This document shows, one piece after another, positions 24,031 to 35,500 of a stretch of 64,000 nt of DNA. Source of the stretch: Reticulitermes speratus (Eukaryota; Arthropoda; Insecta; Blattodea; Rhinotermitidae); NCBI GenBank assembly GCA_021186555.1, contig JAJKFL010000042.1, forward strand, positions 9,153,781 to 9,217,780, written 5' to 3'. Position 1 is the stretch's first letter; each line of letters opens with the position of its first letter. The notes beneath the pieces are model-generated. The model worked only from the letters and a program-made list of their open reading frames with translations, did no database searches and was not told where the DNA came from. Both the position numbers and the translations under genes were made by a program.

Positions 24031-24650
24031 TTCTTTCTGTGTGAAACAGAATCTGATATCATGAGCTGTGTAATAGACAGCAGCGCTATGCTGGTGACTG
24101 TTGGAAGCACGAAAGTACTGAAGAAAACATAAAAGCGTGTATGCATAGAATTTTTCTCTACTATTGCTAGCAGTTGCAAGTGTTTTACAGAGAAGTGTTC
24201 ATTATGAGCAGTGTAGTTTATTGGGAACACTGAAAACGTTGGTCAGCATATAGGAACATTTAATGAATTGTTGGGAAACATTTGAAGCACGCTAATTTTC
24301 GTTCCCTGCCTGCGTTTTGTTAGAACAGCTGATATTATTTTCTCTTTGTGCCCGAGCACCATAAACCAGGGCAGCTACTAACGTGATTTTACTAACATCT
24401 GCATTGTCACAGTTTTTTTTTTGTAACCAGAGGCTTGAAAGTAATGTTGAAAGCCTCGTGTGTTGTCTCTGTGGCATTGCAGTTGTATAAAAGATCTCCT
24501 CTCATTAGCAGTGCTCACACACAACTAGACAGCTGTGATGCAATCTGAATTTGTAGTACTGTGTGTACAAGAATGCAAAATTCACAGTCTAGAAAGAATC
24601 CAAAAACATGTCAGTAGAACAACATATTATTCATCTTAAGGGAGCACACC
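24031..24650. other. Intergenic, nothing recognised
   Basis: No coding or RNA feature could be supported. Confidence 0.55.
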
Positions 24651-24712
24651 CCATTGTGTTTTTAAATACAACAAATGTTTCAATCAATCAACACAACATA
24701 TATTCAAGGACA

Positions 24713-24755
24713 AGGCTACATGTTTCGGCTTTAAAAGTTAGCCATCATCAGGCCT
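24713..24755 (-). ncRNA. Hammerhead ribozyme-like motif, dimer-type stem III
   Basis: On the - strand: AGGC (stem I), CTGATGA (24751-24745), T, GGCT...AGCC stem II with a 9-nt loop, GAAAC (24726-24722), ATGTA, then GCCT (stem I return). All conserved core bases are present. Within one molecule stem III could only close a 2-nt loop, which is not possible, but ACATGT is a palindrome, so two copies could pair. This matches known small hammerhead variants linked to Penelope-like retroelements that cleave as dimers. The host element could not be delimited. Confidence 0.6.
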
Positions 24756-24759
24756 GAAC

Positions 24760-25735
24760 TACAAGACACAAAAAAAGATGGTCAATTACAACTGTAATTA
24801 GGTTAGAGATCTCAACCTTTACAATAAAAATGTACATGTACTGTAAAAATATGTATAAGGATATAAGAGGTTTATAATGCCTGTTAGATCATAGTCTGAA
24901 GGTATAAAACACTAAAAATATTGAATAAAATAGTATAATGTAGGCAATAGAATATAAAATATTGTTTTTAGAAGCACTGTGTATATGTTTCTATCAGATC
25001 ATCGAAGTTGTGGAAAAGTGTGTACATAGTGTTGGCTTCAGTTCGTAGTCTACTTATGTAGCCCTATGTTTTTGTTGTTAGACTTGACTGTATTGACGGG
25101 GTTGTTCACTTATTTAAAATTTTTCGGACTTTGGTATTTACAACATGTCACTTTTCCAGATCCGAGTACACACATCTTGCTAGCTTCGTATTTGAATGCA
25201 TTCAAATACATTCAAATGCATTCTCTACAGCACCCTGAAGTTTTCATTAGTATACTGAATGGTCTATGGGCTGGTCAACTGAGGATTAGTGGTTCTACAT
25301 CATCCTGTTACCTCACAAGGCACATCGGTATGTAGTGAATAGCTCTGCTTCTTCCTTGCAATAGTTTTCTATATACATTAGAACTCATTTCTCCCTTACA
25401 AGCCTAAAAGACAATAAATTCCAATCCCACTTATCCAACAACCAGTCCCAAAAGAATATTCCCTTTACATAATAAATAGGTCCACTGTCACTCAACGTTG
25501 CTGACTAATACGCCGAGTGGTGAATTAGTCCGGTATCCGAGCCGTAAAAAACGTCTTGATTAAATGGGAACTGACGAAGACTGTAACTGTTACAAACTAT
25601 GAACGATTTTCAAATCGGTACGTTTCCACGTCAACGACGGATTTGCAGGGTGGACATCCGAGTCACGTCGGACTGCTCGCTGCTTCGTTCTGTCAGACCC
25701 ATTCATTCAGGAACGGCAATGTCTCTCTACACAAG
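24760..25735. other. Intergenic, no gene recognised
   Basis: AT-rich. The open frame 25066-25335 (+, 89 codons) is hydrophobic at its start but has no recognisable domain. A local duplication of ATTCAAATGCATTC-like sequence occurs at about 25192-25220. Confidence 0.5.
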
Positions 25736-25737
25736 GC

Positions 25738-25990
25738 CGTGCCATGGCTCAGGCGGTTAGTCGCCGGCCTCTCATCGCGGAGGCCCGGGTTCGTCCATGT
25801 GAGATTTGTGGTGGACAAAGTGGCACTGGGCCAGGTTTTTCTCCGAGTTGTCGGTTTTCCCCTGTCAATTTCATTCCACTGGTGCTCCATTAATTGTAAA
25901 ACTTGGTAAAAAAAATTGCTCATCATCACAGGGTTGCACAAGAAGCCTTAAGGCTGTGGTGCGTCCGTAGCATCTGCTGCGGGGCCCTTC
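25738..25990 (+). mobile_element. tRNA-derived SINE (family S2)
   Basis: It opens with a clear tRNA-like head: box A CATGGCTCAGGCGGTTAGTC and box B GGGTTCGTCC about 35 bp apart. A body containing GGTTTTTCTCCGAGTTGTCG and GGTTTTCCCCTGTCAATTTC follows, a motif common in invertebrate SINE bodies. The head cannot be a working tRNA gene because the acceptor stem does not close and box B is damaged. Confidence 0.7.
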
Positions 25991-26349
25991 ACCACGCAAA
26001 GAAACCCTCTACACACGTTACTGGCAAGAAAATTCCCCTGTGTGTCTGTGTGTAGGTGACAACGTAGACGCGATCTTTGATTGGATGTACTGTTGACCCC
26101 AGACGTGTCATGTTATTCAAGTGTTTAAAAGTGGTCACACACGCAACCCTGTACGATTGTGTATAACAGGTCCACAAGTTTATAAAAAATGTGGCAGCCA
26201 CCTCAAAATTGTAGGTGCCAGATAGTTGACGTGAAGCAAGTTCCATACTGAGGACCCCCAAATTATACGTGCCCCGTATAAAATTTAGTACTCTGTGTGA
26301 CTTAGAGTCTGAGATTTTGTGTCTTAGGTCTACAAGAGTGATTACAGAA

Positions 26350-26825
26350 AAGCTATTGTACATTCATTCATTCATTCTGTAGTCTGTCTTATGACAGGTC
26401 CGTAGCCTCTTCATTCTGTAGTATATCTTACGACAGGTCCGTAGCCTCTTCATTCTGTAGTCTGTCTTACGACAGGTCCGTAGCCTCTTCATTCTGTAGT
26501 CTGTCTTACGACAGGTCCGTAGCCTCTTCCAAAGCGAGTTCTCCACAGGGTGCGATCTAGTGCCTCCTCTTTCAATTTCCAGTACCTTCTCTTTTCCTTA
26601 AGGTCATCCAGTAGCTACTTACGCCTTATTCCTCGTCTTCCCATCATTCCTTCGATCGTTCCTTCAATCACGTGTTTTAGAAGGCAGTTTCTACACAAGA
26701 TATGACCAATCCAGTTATCCTTTCTTCTTTTTATTGTATGTACGATATTCCTCTCCTCCTTGACTCTGTGTAATACTTCTTCATTTCTCACACGATCGGT
26801 CCAACTGATCTCCATTTTTCTCCAG
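26350..26825 (-). mobile_element. 3' fragment of a second RTE-like non-LTR element
   Basis: On the - strand, a frame at 26815-26615 reads RVRNEEVLHRVKEERN, then KRRKDNWIGHIL.RNCLLKHVIEG, the recognisable C-terminal tail of insect non-LTR reverse transcriptases. After frame breaks it continues to GYGPVVRQTTE and a stop. The RT core is missing. The 3' end is a (GAAT)n tail at about 26358-26376, typical of RTE-type elements with tetranucleotide tails. The last 39 bp of coding sequence are amplified fourfold. Confidence 0.75.
26371..26528. repeat. 39-bp tandem repeat of the retrotransposon 3' terminus, 4 copies
   Basis: The unit ATTCTGTAGTCTGTCTTACG, then ACAGGTCCGTAGCCTCTTC, is repeated four times with one or two changes per copy. 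Each unit equals the last 13 codons of the RTE-like protein, so the expansion arose within the retrotransposon tail. Confidence 0.9.
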
Positions 26826-26829
26826 CATC

Positions 26830-27415
26830 ACATTTCAAAACTATTGTACATGGGGATCATAAATTGGTTGTATCCCCAATCCTTGCCATTGGTAGGTGAG
26901 GGAGATGGGGGTTGTTTGTGGTCGGTAACTTCAGTCAGCTAAGTATGAGGCTTTATTGCTGATAGAATTACAGTGCTGAGACCAAAGTACTGGCGTTGGA
27001 ACGCTCTCTTGTGGGGCTGACACAAGTCCCCTGCCTTTGAAGGTTGTTGTCCACAGAAGAGTGTGTGAATACACTCGTGTTGAGATTTAGTTAAGCTGTC
27101 CTGATTCAGTGTGAAGGTTGAAGCCTCGCTCTCTTCAGTAGGCTACTTTGCCCTATAAATCCTGCACACAGGCCAGTAGATGGCTCATCTCTTTACACTG
27201 TGCGAGGTTCACAGTACAATCTCAAATACAGGTTCCATCAAACTTTATAATCTACATTGGAACAATACATAGCATAATCAGTGACCACTGTCAATCACAA
27301 TCACGTGCCCAAGATGTCTTCTTTTTCGGATATCCAACAACACCGATCCAACAACAATGTAATATCACGATTACATAATCGTTGAAATCACTTCCGAGTT
27401 CTGTTGCCCTGAAAA
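26830..27415. other. Intergenic, nothing recognised
   Basis: No feature is supported. Sequence of moderate GC without domains or repeats that I recognise. Confidence 0.5.
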
Positions 27416-27419
27416 CTTT

Positions 27420-27590
27420 GTGTAAGAGGAAGAAGAGATGCAGACAGGGTTTTGGTGGGGAAAATTTAGGGAAGACCTAGGAGTAGATGGAGGATAGTGG
27501 ATCTTCAAGACATAGGTTGGCAGGGAGTGTACTTAATTCATGTGGCTCAGGATAGGGAGTAGTGGAAGGTTCTTGTGAACGTGCTAATTG
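27420..27590 (+). mobile_element. Retrotransposon tail remnant, family R (+ strand)
   Basis: GGGAAGACCTAGGAGTAGAT, then GGAGGATAG...ATCTTCAAGACATAGGTTGG, corresponds to the GRPRRRWEDN.K.DL..VGW tail, followed by CAGGATAGGGAGTAGTGGA for the QDR..WR end. It lies in the opposite orientation to the other four copies. It is worn down, with stops. Confidence 0.55.
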
Positions 27591-27594
27591 ATCC

Positions 27595-28785
27595 TTTGTT
27601 TGCATAAAATGTGGGAAAACTTGAAGCAGAAATATTTTAACCTCTTCCACGGAGTTACAAATTTAAATTGAAAATATACAAAACATCACAAATTAACAGT
27701 GGCTGTTGAATTTGCAATACAGAAATTGCATTAATGTTGACAGAATTCTAGCCATTCGGTTCCAATGTAACTGGACTTATTACAAATGTGTTCGTCTCAG
27801 AATCTACGTAAATAAATGCCCCAAGCGTCAGAGGATGATTATTCTCTGTGTGCTAATATACTGTGACGAAGACATTGGTTCAATCATCTTTGATAAACTT
27901 GCGTCATCGCAGAAGTTTACCAATGGCAGATGTCGTGTGGTGTTATTTCCTTTTCATGTGCGGTGACACACGGTGAATAATTATTTTAGATTATTTAACG
28001 TGTCAGTGTTTATGTAGTGATGTTTGAGTTGAAGTTGTCAATTACGTAATTCTCATCGCGTATCGCTGGATACGCTTCATTGCAATGTACGAATAACTGC
28101 ATGACAGAAAGAGGCTTTTGTGTGTTTACTTGCATGGTGAAATTTAAGACAACGTGAACAGTCGTTGGCAGGGAGCAAACTGAACCTTGCATAAGAGTCC
28201 ATTTATAATGCCAAATATAAAGACCACAAACGTATGGAACAGAGTCCCTCACGAGAAGCTAGGAGTTACTCAGAAAGTTATGTTTTATGGAAGCTGAAGA
28301 AAAACAGAATAAATAACATAACGTAAACCTAATGACAAATATTACGAAATATAATTAATATAATGACATGCATATCAGTGATATGTCTGCCTTTAATTGC
28401 AGGGCAAATGTACGTGGCAACTGTTCTGGTTTTAAGTCAGTTTTTTGGTACACATCCCTTTCCTTAAAACTACTGAGAATCATATTTCGAAATTGTTGGC
28501 ATCAAGGAAATACTGGAGACGTGGTACCAAGTAGATGGTCGTCATCAAGCAACTAACTTCCTACAGATTCCAGCCTACTGTCAGCCAGATTTTAAGATCT
28601 AAGGTGTGGAATGAAATTTATATTTTCGCTGAAAATACAAGCAACTGATGGACGTGCGGCTTCAAATTCAAGCCACGATTGTTCCGGGCACAACAGTTTC
28701 TTTCAATCCCACATGCACATCAGCAAATTCCACACGTAAGGTATGGTTGCACAACATAGTTTGGCCAATAAATAAACAAACAAAC
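27595..28785. other. Intergenic, no gene recognised
   Basis: The open frames 27706-27966 (+) and 28010-28252 (-) show no recognisable domain, motif or convincing coding bias. Confidence 0.5.
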
Positions 28786-28789
28786 ATAT

Positions 28790-29364
28790 AAATAATCTAA
28801 CCTAACTAAACCTAACTTCAACTAACCTAACCTAACCTAACTTAAACTAAATTAACCTAAACAAAACTAACCTAACCAAACTAGCCTAGCCTAGGCTAAA
28901 CTGAACTGACCTGACTTGACTTGACAACACCTAACCTGACCTAACCTGACCTAATCAAATGTAACCAAACCTGACCTGACCTGACCTGACCTAACCTAAC
29001 CTAACCCAACCCAAACATAAACCTAACCCAAACCTAACCTAAAACCTGACCTAAACCTGACCTGACCTAAACCTAACCTAACCCTAACCTAACCTAAACT
29101 AAAGTAACCTAACCTAACCTAACCAAACCTAACCTAACCAAACCTAACCTAACCTAACCAAACCTAACCTAACCTAAACTTACCTAAACTAACCTAACCT
29201 AACCTAACCTTACCTAATGTAACCTAACCTTACCTAACCTAACCTTACCTAACCTAACCTTACCTAACCTAACCTAACCTTACCTAACCTAACCTAACCT
29301 TACCTTACCTAACCTAACCTTACCTAACCTAACCTAACCTTACCTAACCTAACCTAACCTAACC
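28790..29364. repeat. Interstitial telomere-like (CCTAA)n array, part 1
   Basis: Repeats of CCTAA (TTAGG on the - strand) run with common variants CCAAA, CCTGA and CCTTA. The order becomes more regular toward 29100-29364, where AACCTAACCTTACCTAACCT recurs. All repeats keep one polarity. The array ends abruptly at a non-LTR element and resumes as a more degenerate array at 32508. Confidence 0.9.
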
Positions 29365-29452
29365 TTCTTCTTCTTCTTTCTATGGGCCCGTCAGCTTTCG
29401 CTCCGGATGCACCGCAGCCTTAGGCTTATTGTGCTCACCCTTAGTCTTTCTT

Positions 29453-30613
29453 TCAGCATTGGTTCATTAGCCCTGTGCTACTAATAAAGAGACACAGGTC
29501 TTTTAGTGGAGCCAAGCTTATATCTCTTGGTTCAGCGAACATCTTCCCAAAGAGCTTATAACGTTGTCGAGCCAGTGCCTCGCAACCACAAACAATATGG
29601 TGCACAGTTTCAGTCTCCGATCCACAAAATCTGCAGGTCGGATCTCCTTTGAAGATGCCCATAATGTTCAAGTGCTTCCTCACAGGTGCATGTCCTGTGA
29701 GGAATGCTACTACTGATCTAAGTTGATTCCTGCTCAATTTAATCAGGCCATCAGCTTTCTTCTTGCATGGTCCATTGATAAGAAGTTTGCCATGTTTGTG
29801 ACCTGGTATACTGATCCAGGTAGTTAAATGTTGACACTCAGTCCAGTTCTTGATTGCTTCGCTTGCTGAACACTTTGGTATTCCAAGAGCCGGCTCTGGG
29901 CCAAGTAATGGCTTAGCTGCACCTTGCCTTGCAAGTTCATCTGCTTTTTCATTACCAAAGATGCCACTATGCCCAGGCACCCACATGAGGGTTACCTCAT
30001 TGCGTTCTGCCAGCTCAGATAGAGCATCCATGCATTCTACAACTAGTCTCGACGTTACTTTTGGGCTGTTGAGTGCCTTAAGTGCAGCCTGGCTGTCAGA
30101 GAAATTAAGGATCCGCTTATTACAATAAGCCCTTCTTATATTCACACATGCACATTGAAGAATGGCATGTATTTCGGTTTGAAAAACTGTGGCAAATTTA
30201 CCCAGAGAGAAACTGAAGCCTTTCTCTGGTCTTATGCCTTGAATCCCAGATCCTGTCCCTGAGCCATCCCTTGATCCGTCTGTAAACCAGATTAGGGCGT
30301 CTCTGGGAAGCCTTGGATCTTTATTCCTCCAAAACTCCTGGTCAATATTAACCATGTAGTTTTTGGTGTAGTAGTATACTGGTGTAATGTGGTCTGACCA
30401 CATATCAAATACAGGGTCACCCACCTTCCTCCAGATATTCAGCAACCCTGCTTCCATTTTGGGAATATTTGGTTGCTCAATTATATTCAGTCTATAGAGT
30501 GCCATCCTCGCCTCCGCCATAATCAATAGATCTAGCGGAGTCAGATTCAGAAGCACCTCCATTGCTGCAGTAGGGGTCGATTTCATAGCCCCTGTAATAG
30601 CTAGGCAGGCCAT
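29453..30613 (-). pseudogene. RNase H and zinc-knuckle part of element 1 polyprotein
   Basis: A 386-codon frame contains the end of the RT thumb region (MACLAITGAMKSTPTAAMEV), then an RNase H domain. All four catalytic carboxylates are visible: D112 in WFTDGS, E147 in TEIHA, D173 in FSDSQAAL and D225 in NEKADELA, together with WVPGHSG. A CRFCG...HHIVCGC knuckle follows near residues 328-346. The domain itself looks intact, but it is separated from the RT by a stop at 30650-30652, so it is part of a broken polyprotein. It would normally remove the RNA strand during reverse transcription. Confidence 0.85.
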
Positions 30614-30649
30614 TCTTTGAATCCTGCCTAATTGGTTTTTGGTACTCTT

Positions 30650-31776
30650 TTACTTAACCTTGGGCCACCAGACCAAGGCAGCATAGAGAATAGATGGTCT
30701 GATTACCCTAGTGTAGAGCCAATGCAACATACTAGGTCTAAGTCCCCATCTCTTACCATACATTCGTCTGACCACCGTAAAGGTGGTCATTGATTTCCTA
30801 ATTATTTTCTGTAGATGTTGGTTCCAGTTAAGTTTGGAATCTAGAATCACTCCCAAATACTTAACCTCCCCCAACATCACAAGTTCTTTACCTAGAAGTG
30901 TGATCGGTCTTGAATCCCTCACTATCCTTCTATTGGTAAAGGAAACTATGGTTGCTTTATGAGGGTTTATATTCAGGCCCTCTTTGACAACCCAATTTAC
31001 CACTGCATCCAGGGCACTTTGCATGAGTTCCCTGACAGTGTGTTCAAATTTACCTTGCACTATGATGACAATATCGTCAGCATATCCGAAGGTTCTGAAT
31101 CCTAGGTCATTGGTTATTACCAGAAGCCTGTCTACTACTAGATTCCACAAAAGGGGAGACAAAACTCCCCCTGTTGGCACCCCCCTACAACTTGGGCAGT
31201 AAGATTGCTGCCCATGAGGGAAGTATGTACCAGTCTGCCTTCAAGCATGGACCTGATCCATCTACAACATGTTTCCTCAAGTCCACGTTCTCTGGCAGCT
31301 GTAGTAATTGCATTAAAGGAGGTATTGTCGAATGCCCCCTCAATGTCCAAGAAGGCACCCAGCGCAACTTCCTTATTTGTCAAAGATCTTTCCAGTCTGC
31401 TTACCACCTGGAGAAGTACGGTTTCTGTGGACACACCTGCCCTATAGGCATACTGGTATTGGTGAAGTGGTTTTTCAACCAACACACCATCCCTGGTGTG
31501 TACATAGATTACTTTCTCAAGTATTTTGAGTACGAAAGACATGAGGCTGGTAGGTCTCAGGGACTTTGCCTGGGTCAAAGGTTTCCCAGGTTTTGGAATA
31601 AACACCACCCTGGTATGCCTCCAGCTCATCGGGATATATCCTAAGGCCAAACTAGCTCTTAGTAATTTTAATAATTTTCCCCCTAGCAGTTCAAAACCCT
31701 GCTGTAGCATGATGGGCATAATTCCATCCATACCTGGGGATTTATATGGTTGAAATGAGTGAACAGCCCATTTCAA
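30650..31776 (-). pseudogene. Reverse transcriptase of element 1, frameshifted
   Basis: Two overlapping frames together give the RT. Frame 31776-31138 has SPGMDGIMP, PKPGK, SLMSFVLKILEK, YAYRAG and the first catalytic Asp in FLDIEGAFDNTSF. Frame 31180-30650 has GGVLSPLLWN, the YADD box in FGYADDIVII, and VKYLGVILDSKLNWNQHL. A single-base shift at about 31150-31180 breaks GCQQG(GVLSP), and a stop ends the second frame after LVWWPKVK. The fingers, palm and catalytic Asp residues are conserved, so decay is recent to moderate. Confidence 0.85.
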
Positions 31777-31979
31777 TTTTCCAAAACTTACGACCCTTCT
31801 GGAGAATGCCCAGTCACTCCTGGATGCCTTCCATTCAGGAGACTCCAGTTCAATACCGTCCCATCCACCAGAAGGTTCATTAAGTATTTTTGAACCAGGG
31901 AAATGAACCCTGAGTAATTCCTCCAGAGTCTCGTTCTCTGTGTTAGTGTATTCTCCGTTTTCTGACTGGAGAGAGCTAA

Positions 31980-32500
31980 TTACACTTTGCCCATCCTTCT
32001 AGAGAATCTTCTGGAGTCTTGCACATTCAGGAGCCTTTTCTATCTCCTCGCAGTGTCTCCTCCAGGATTCTCTCTTGGCCTGTCTTAGTGTCTTATTATA
32101 ATCAGTCAAGCTGTTCTTATAGTCAGTCCAATTCCCTGACTTTTTCGCAGCATTAAATAATCTGTGAACTTTCCTCCTTCTGTCCGCAAGGTCCTTGTTC
32201 CACCAAGATGTATTCCTGCTGTTCTGCCTTGCCACAGAAGGACAATTATCATATTATGCCATATTAATAGCATCCTGAATTGCCTTGCAGCAATCTCCAG
32301 GTCAATGTAATTGGTAATCCTATCCTTCATCCCACACAGGTGGCTTTCCAGGTCAGTTCTAAAGGACTCCCAGTCAGTCCTGCGTGGATTGCGATAGAAT
32401 TCAACTGAACGGTTGATTCCCGTAATGTTAAATCGTATGTATCTGTGGTCCGAACAACTTACCTCCTCAGATACAAACCAATCTTTAACAAAATTGCCAG
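31980..32500 (-). pseudogene. Endonuclease C terminus and linker of element 1
   Basis: On the - strand, CSDHRYIRFNITGINRS (about 32452-32400) is the SDH-containing end of the APE-type endonuclease. It continues as YRNPRRTDWESF and, after a frameshift, SWWNKDLADRRRKVHRLFNA (about 32215-32155). The element is truncated at about 32507, within the endonuclease; the DNA-nicking active site N-terminal half and ORF1 are missing. Confidence 0.7.
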
Positions 32501-32507
32501 CATAGAA

Positions 32508-35500
32508 GGTGAACTAACATAACCTGACCATGACCTGACCGTGACCTGACTGTGAACGGATTGTGCCCTGACCGTGACCTTAACGTGACCTAGCCTACCC
32601 TTCCCTAGCCTAACCTACCCTAACCAACTAACCTAACCTAACACAACTTAAAGCAACCTAACACAACATAACCCAACCTAACTCAACCTGACCTAACTCA
32701 ACCCAACCTAACCTAACCAAATCCAACCCAACATAAAATAACCTAACCTAAATTAAAATAACCTAACGTAAAACTAACCTAAACTAACCTTACCTAACCT
32801 ATCCTAACCTAACCTACCCTAACCTAACCTCACCTAACCTAACCTTCCCTTACCTAACTTAACCTAAAATACCCTAGCCTAAACTCACCCAACCTAATCT
32901 AACCTAATCTAATCTAAACTTACTTGAACGTGACCTGACCGTGACCTTAACGTGACCTAGCCTACCCTTCCCTAGCCTAACCTACCCTAACCAACTAACC
33001 TAACCTAACACAACTTAAAGCAACCTAACACAACATAACCCAACCTAACTCAACCTGACCTAACTCAACCCAACCTAACCTAACCAAATCCAACCCAACA
33101 TAAAATAACCTAACATAACCTAACCTAAATTAAAATAACCTAACGTAAAACTAACCTAAACTAACCTTACCTAACCTATCCTAACCTAACCTACCCTAAC
33201 CTAACCTCACCTAACCTAACCTTCCCTTACCTAACTTAACCTAAAATACCCTAACCTAAACTCACCCAACCTAATCTAACCTAATCTAATCTAAACTTAC
33301 TTGAACGTGACCTGAACGTGACTTGACAGTGACCTGACCGTGACCTGATCGTGAACTGACCGTAAATTGAACGTGAATTGATTGTGACCTGACCGTAACC
33401 ATACCGAGACCTGACCGTGACCTACTCTAGCCTAGCCAACTCTACCCTTGCCTAGCGTAGCCTAGGCTAACCTACCCTAACCTCACGTAACCTAACCTCA
33501 CATAAGCTAACCTAACCTAACATTACCTAACCTAATCTAACCTAACCTAACTTGACCCTGTCCTGACTGTGACCTGAACGTGACCTGACCGTGAGATGAC
33601 CGTGACCTCAACGTGACCTAGCCTAACCTAGCCTACCCGAACATTTCCTAGCCTACCTACCCAAACCACCTAACCTACCCTAACATATCCTCACCTAACC
33701 TAATCTAAACTAACCTAACCTGAACGTGACTTGACAGTGACCTGACCGTGAATTGACTGTGAATGATAAAGTGAATTGAACGAGACATGACCGTAAGCTT
33801 ACCGTGACCTGACCGTGACCTAGCCTAGCCTAGCCAACCCTACCCTAGGCTAACCTACCCTAACCTAACCTAACCTCACATCACATAAACTAACTTAACC
33901 TAGCATTACCTAACCTAATCTAACCTAACCTAACCTAACCTGACCGTGACCTAACTGTCAACTGAACGTAACCTGAACGTGACATGACCGTGAGCTGAGT
34001 GAGACCTGAACGTGACCTAGCCTAACCTAGCCTAGCCTACCCTACACTTTCCAGGCCTACCCTACACCAACCACCTAAACTATCCTAATCTAACCTAACC
34101 TAACCTAACCCAGCCTGACACAACCTAACCTAACCCAACAGAACCCAACCTTACCCAACATAACCCAAATTAACCGAACCTAACCCTACACAACGCAACC
34201 TAACCTAACCCAACCCAAACAAAACTAACCTAACCTAACTAATCTAACCTAAACCTAACTTAACCTACCCTCACCTAACCTAACCTACCCTCACCTAACC
34301 TAACCTAACCTAACCTTCCCTTACCTAACCTTACTAACCTAACCTACCCTAACCTCACCTAACCTAATCTAACCTAACCTAACCTGACCGTGACCTGACA
34401 GTAATCTGATAATGACCTGACCGTGAAATGAACGTGAACTGACCGTGACCACACCGTGACCTGACCGTGACCTAGCCTATCCTAGCCAACCCTACACTAG
34501 CCTAGCCTAAACTAGGCTACCCTAGCCTAACCTCACCTAACCTAACCTCACATAAGCTAACATAACCTAAACTAATCTAACCCAAACCAACCCAACCTAA
34601 CCTATCCTAACCTAACCTAACCTAACCTTAACTAACTTAACCTATCCTATCCTGACTGTGAACTGACTGTGATCTGACCGTGACATGGCCGTGACCTGAC
34701 CGTGACCTAACCGTTACCTGACCGTTTTCTGACGGTGACATAACCGTGACCTAGCCTAGATCTAGCCTATCCTAGCGTATCCTATCCTAGCCTACCCTAC
34801 CCTAAACTCACCTAACCTAAATTAAACCAAATAACCCAACCAAACCCAACGTAACTCAACCCAAACTAACCCAACCTAACCTAACCTAATAACTACCCCA
34901 CATTAACTTCACCTAAACTAAACTAAACCTAACTAACGTTGACCTGAACGTGACCTAGCCTATCCTACCCTACCCTAGCTTTCCCTAGCTTACCCTACCC
35001 TAACACCCCAACCTAACCTAACCTAACCTACCCTACCCTAAACAAACCTCTCCTAACATAACCTAACCTTACCTTAACTAACCTAACCTCACCGTGACCT
35101 GACATGACCTGACTGTGACCGGAACGTGACCTGACAGTGACATGACCGTGACCTGACTGTGACCTGACCGTGACCTGACCGTGACCTGACCTGACCTAGC
35201 CTTAGCTTAGCCTATCTTACCCTAGCCTGCCCTGCCCTAAACTCACCTAACCTAACCTCACATAAGCTAAAGTAACCTAACCTAAACTAACCTATACTAA
35301 CTAAACTAACCCAACCTAACCCAACCCAACCTAACACAACCTAACCCAACCTAACCTAACCTAACTAAACTAACCCCAACCTAACCCTAACCTAACCCAA
35401 AACTAACCCTAACCTAACCCTAAACTAACCTAACCCTAATCTAACCTAACCCTAACTTAACCCTAAACTAACCCTAACCTAACCTAACCCTAACCTAACC

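Larger units (their letters stand above)
29365..32507 (-). mobile_element. 5'-truncated non-LTR retrotransposon (element 1) inside telomere-like repeats
   Basis: In element order (- strand): end of an AP-type endonuclease with its SDH motif near 32455-32445; a linker (WWNKDLADRRRKVHRLFN); reverse transcriptase; RNase H; a CCHC-type knuckle; a short 3' UTR ending GGGCCCATAGAAAG and a (GAA)n tail against the repeats at 29365. RT plus RNase H and the DIEGAFDNTSF wording suggest the LOA/R1/I group of insect elements. Several frameshifts and stops make it inactive. Both flanks are CCTAA-type repeats. Confidence 0.85.

Noticed and set aside
22758..24064. Several open frames of 60-117 codons on both strands as genes
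   Set aside because: They follow the period of the 142-bp satellite.
25738..25815. tRNA gene
   Set aside because: Boxes A and B are present, but the acceptor and anticodon stems do not close and a SINE body follows.
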